Assembly: GCA_002353975.1 (NCBI GenBank)
Contig: DEKQ01000071.1
Coordinates: 288-24,457 of the forward strand
Direction of reading: 5' to 3'
Source of the DNA: Prevotellaceae bacterium UBA2718
GTDB lineage: Bacteria > Bacteroidota > Bacteroidia > Bacteroidales > Bacteroidaceae
Length of the DNA stretch: 24,170 nucleotides
Position numbers and translations under genes: made by a program
Notes under the pieces: model-generated
Database searches by the model: none
Told to the model about the DNA's origin: nothing
Seen by the model: the letters and a program-made list of their open reading frames with translations, nothing else
Shown here: positions 22,070 to 24,170 of the stretch, in pieces
How positions within the stretch are numbered: the first letter of the stretch is position 1
How the letters are laid out: each line of letters opens with the position of its first letter

Positions 22070-22077
22070 TACCTTTG
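22070..22077 (+). promoter_or_regulatory. ligA promoter -7 element
   Basis: TACCTTTG at 22070-22077, preceded by TTTTCG as in other promoters here. Transcription would start near 22084, only a few bases before the ATG at 22087 or 22093, so the mRNA is nearly leaderless. The sequence at the -33 distance lies in heptamer tract G and has no clear TTG. Confidence 0.65.
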
Positions 22078-22086
22078 CTCGCGAAT

Positions 22087-24170
22087 ATGTCTATGACCGA
22101 AAAAGAGCGAATACTTTTACTGCGACAACAGCTGAACGAGCATAACCGTCGCTACTATATAGAGAACAATCCCATCATCTCTGACCAGGAGTATGATCTC
22201 ATGATGCATGAGCTTCAGGATCTGGAGGCGCGGCACCCTGAGATGTATGATGCTGCCTCCCCTACCCTGCGTGTCGGCAGCGACCTGAAGGCTCCACAAC
22301 AACTGTCACTATTCGATGATGACAATACGCCCTCAGAGCCCATTGACGGTTTCCGCAAGGTGGTGCATCGCTACCCCATGCTATCTCTTGCCAACACGTA
22401 CAACCGTGAAGACATAGAAGAGTGGTACGGCCAAGTGAGCAGGGGACTTGACGGAGAGCCGTTCGATGTGTGCTGCGAACTGAAATACGATGGACTGTCC
22501 ATCTCCCTGACTTATCGCGACGGCAAGATGGTTCAGGCCGTGACCCGAGGCGATGGCGTGCAGGGAGACGATGTTACTGAGAACGTGAAGTATATCAAGC
22601 AGATAGCCCAGCAGCTGCCTCAGGGAGACTATCCACAGGAATTTGAGGTGAGAGGTGAGGTTCTGCTGCCTTGGGAGGACTTCAAGGAATTGCAGGAAGA
22701 ACGCGCCGAATGGGGAGAGCCGGCGTTTGCCAATCCGCGTAATGCGGCATCGGGCACGCTGAAGCTGCAGTTCGTGAAAAGCCCTCAGAAGATGAGAGAC
22801 AAGACTAAGAACGACCATATACGTATCTCGCTCGGGCATCTTGATGCCTATCTGTATTATCTTTTGGGAGACAACGTGAAAGGTGACACGCATCAGGAGC
22901 GCATAGCCCAATGTGCGGCATGGGGACTTAAAACCGGCGAAGCTACAACGCTGGCACATACGCTTGACGAGGTGATGGCCTTCATAGAGCATTGGGACAC
23001 GGCACGCAAGGAGTATCGCGTGGCTACTGACGGTGTGGTACTGAAAGTTAACTCCATCAGCCAGCAGCAGCGTCTGGGATTTACCGCCAAGAGTCCGCGC
23101 TGGGCCATTGCGTATAAGTATAAAGCCGAACGGGCTCGCACACGCCTGCTCAATGTGACATATCAGGTAGGACGCACGGGAGCTATAACGCCTGTTGCCA
23201 ACATGGAGCCGGTACAACTGGCCGGAACGAGGGTGCGCCGCGCTACGCTGAACAACGAAGACTTCATACGTTCGTTTAACCTGCATGAAGGGGACTACGT
23301 ATATATAGAAAAAGGTGGAGAGATAATCCCAAAGATAGTAGGCGTAGATGAGGGCAGCCGTAACCCCGAAGCCTCACCTATCCGCTTCATCACCGTGTGT
23401 CCTGAGTGTGGCACGCCGCTGAAACGCATGGAAGGCGAAGCCGCACACTACTGCCCCAATGACTCTGGTTGTCCGCCACAGATAAAGGGACGCATAGAGC
23501 ACTTCATATCGCGTAAGGCGATGAACATCGAGTCATTAGGCCCCGAAACCGTGGATGAGTATTTTGAGAAAGGCCTCATATCCAACATTGCAGACCTTTA
23601 CACCCTGACAGTAGAACAGATAAACAGCGAGGGTAACAAGGAGAAATCTGCCACCAAGATTATACAGGCCATAGAGAAATCGAAGGCTGTTCCTTTTGAG
23701 CGGGTTGTCTTTGCCCTTGGCATCAGGATGGTAGGCGAGACTACGGCGAAACTCTTGGCACGCCACTTCAAGAACATCGATGCCCTGCGTCATGCTACGG
23801 CAGAAGAGCTCGTCGAGGTAGAAGGCATCGGCGACATCGTGGCGGCAAGCGTTGTGGAGTATTTCAATGACAAGAAGAATAATGACATCGTAGATCGCCT
23901 GATCTCATACGGCCTGCAGATGCAGGTGGAGACGACAGAGCAAATCGGCAACGTATTAGAAGGAAAGACCATCGTCGTCAGCGGAAAATTCTTCAAGTAT
24001 GACCGCAAGGACTACGAGAACCGCATAATAGAGATGTATGGCGGTAAGCGCTCCTCGTCTATCAGCGCCAAGACTTCGTTCATTCTCGCCGGTGCCGACA
24101 TGGGACCGAGCAAACTGAAGAAAGCCCAGCAATTAGGGATACCCATCGTGAGCGAGGATGAGTTTCTTGA
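22087..24170 (+). CDS. ligA: NAD-dependent DNA ligase LigA (3' end cut by window)
   Basis: An open frame of 694 codons with no stop before the window ends. LigA seals nicks in replication and repair using NAD. Order of domains: the Ia NAD-binding domain with YYIENNPIISDQEYD (23-37); adenylation domain with the AMP-accepting lysine K133 in ELKYDGLS; an OB fold; a zinc finger with C438, C441, C456 and C462; helix-hairpin-helix repeats at about 470-600; and a BRCT domain from about 623. The BRCT is nearly complete, so only a few residues are missing. Start: ATG 22087 or the ATG two codons on (22093). Between domain Ia and the PMLSL strand there is an extra stretch of about 20 residues containing QLSLF (72-76), a perfect sliding-clamp-binding motif. 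Confidence 0.96.
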   Translation, partial: MSMTEKERILLLRQQLNEHNRRYYIENNPIISDQEYDLMMHELQDLEARHPEMYDAASPTLRVGSDLKAPQQLSLFDDDNTPSEPIDGFRKVVHRYPMLSLANTYNREDIEEWYGQVSRGLDGEPFDVCCELKYDGLSISLTYRDGKMVQAVTRGDGVQGDDVTENVKYIKQIAQQLPQGDYPQEFEVRGEVLLPWEDFKELQEERAEWGEPAFANPRNAASGTLKLQFVKSPQKMRDKTKNDHIRISLGHLDAYLYYLLGDNVKGDTHQERIAQCAAWGLKTGEATTLAHTLDEVMAFIEHWDTARKEYRVATDGVVLKVNSISQQQRLGFTAKSPRWAIAYKYKAERARTRLLNVTYQVGRTGAITPVANMEPVQLAGTRVRRATLNNEDFIRSFNLHEGDYVYIEKGGEIIPKIVGVDEGSRNPEASPIRFITVCPECGTPLKRMEGEAAHYCPNDSGCPPQIKGRIEHFISRKAMNIESLGPETVDEYFEKGLISNIADLYTLTVEQINSEGNKEKSATKIIQAIEKSKAVPFERVVFALGIRMVGETTAKLLARHFKNIDALRHATAEELVEVEGIGDIVAASVVEYFNDKKNNDIVDRLISYGLQMQVETTEQIGNVLEGKTIVVSGKFFKYDRKDYENRIIEMYGGKRSSSISAKTSFILAGADMGPSKLKKAQQLGIPIVSEDEFL

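Noticed and set aside
22381..23286. 301-codon open frame on the minus strand
   Set aside because: It is antisense to the catalytic core of ligA, shows no recognisable domain and arises from codon bias of the true gene.

Overview
The window looks like chromosomal DNA of a Bacteroidota bacterium, most likely Prevotellaceae or a close Bacteroidales relative. The main reasons are promoters of the Bacteroidota type (TAnnTTTG -7 element with TTTG or TTG about 19-20 nt upstream), A-rich translation start regions without clear Shine-Dalgarno sites, and family content typical of the phylum: a DUF2723 glycosyltransferase-like protein, an S9 dipeptidyl peptidase, QueH, paired half-size CHR transporters and an rsfS-ftsH-cdsA operon. 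No rRNA, tRNA, CRISPR array, insertion sequence or phage gene was recognised. Almost everything is housekeeping.

Layout. (1) 1-404 holds an intergenic repeat region and a promoter. (2) 405-2837 (+) is a three-gene operon: a CrtI/RetSat-like FAD oxidoreductase, a LolA-like periplasmic carrier and a hot-dog thioesterase. This combination is known from aryl-polyene/flexirubin pigment clusters, so the window may start at the edge of one. (3) queH (-) converges on it and overlaps it by 34 nt. (4) 3547-13563 (-) is a tightly packed seven-gene unit, read in the order cysE, THUMP RNA methyltransferase, dipeptidyl peptidase, purD, YqaA-like membrane protein, DUF2723 protein, polysaccharide deacetylase. 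(5) 13564-13941 is a divergent control region with three copies of one promoter cassette and a five-unit 22-bp tandem repeat. (6) 13942-19242 (+) is rsfS, ftsH, cdsA, lolD and two half-size chromate-type transporters, closed by a rho-independent terminator. (7) 19387-21885 (-) is ilvE, trmB, tonB. (8) ligA (+) starts at 22087 and runs off the window with only its last residues missing.

The most unusual structure lies between the genes. At least eight tracts are built from tandem 7-bp units, often in perfect register for 4 to 13 units and usually starting 0-3 nt from a stop or start codon. The unit sequence differs between tracts (GTGAAGA, GTACATG/GTAAATG, GCAAAAT, GCATAAT), but the units can all be aligned to a loose GYAAATT-like pattern with an A at position 5. 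They fill much of the gaps queH/deacetylase, rsfS/ftsH, cdsA/lolD, chr1/chr2 and ilvE/ligA. This is the best candidate here for something poorly described. All functional ideas about these tracts are inference.
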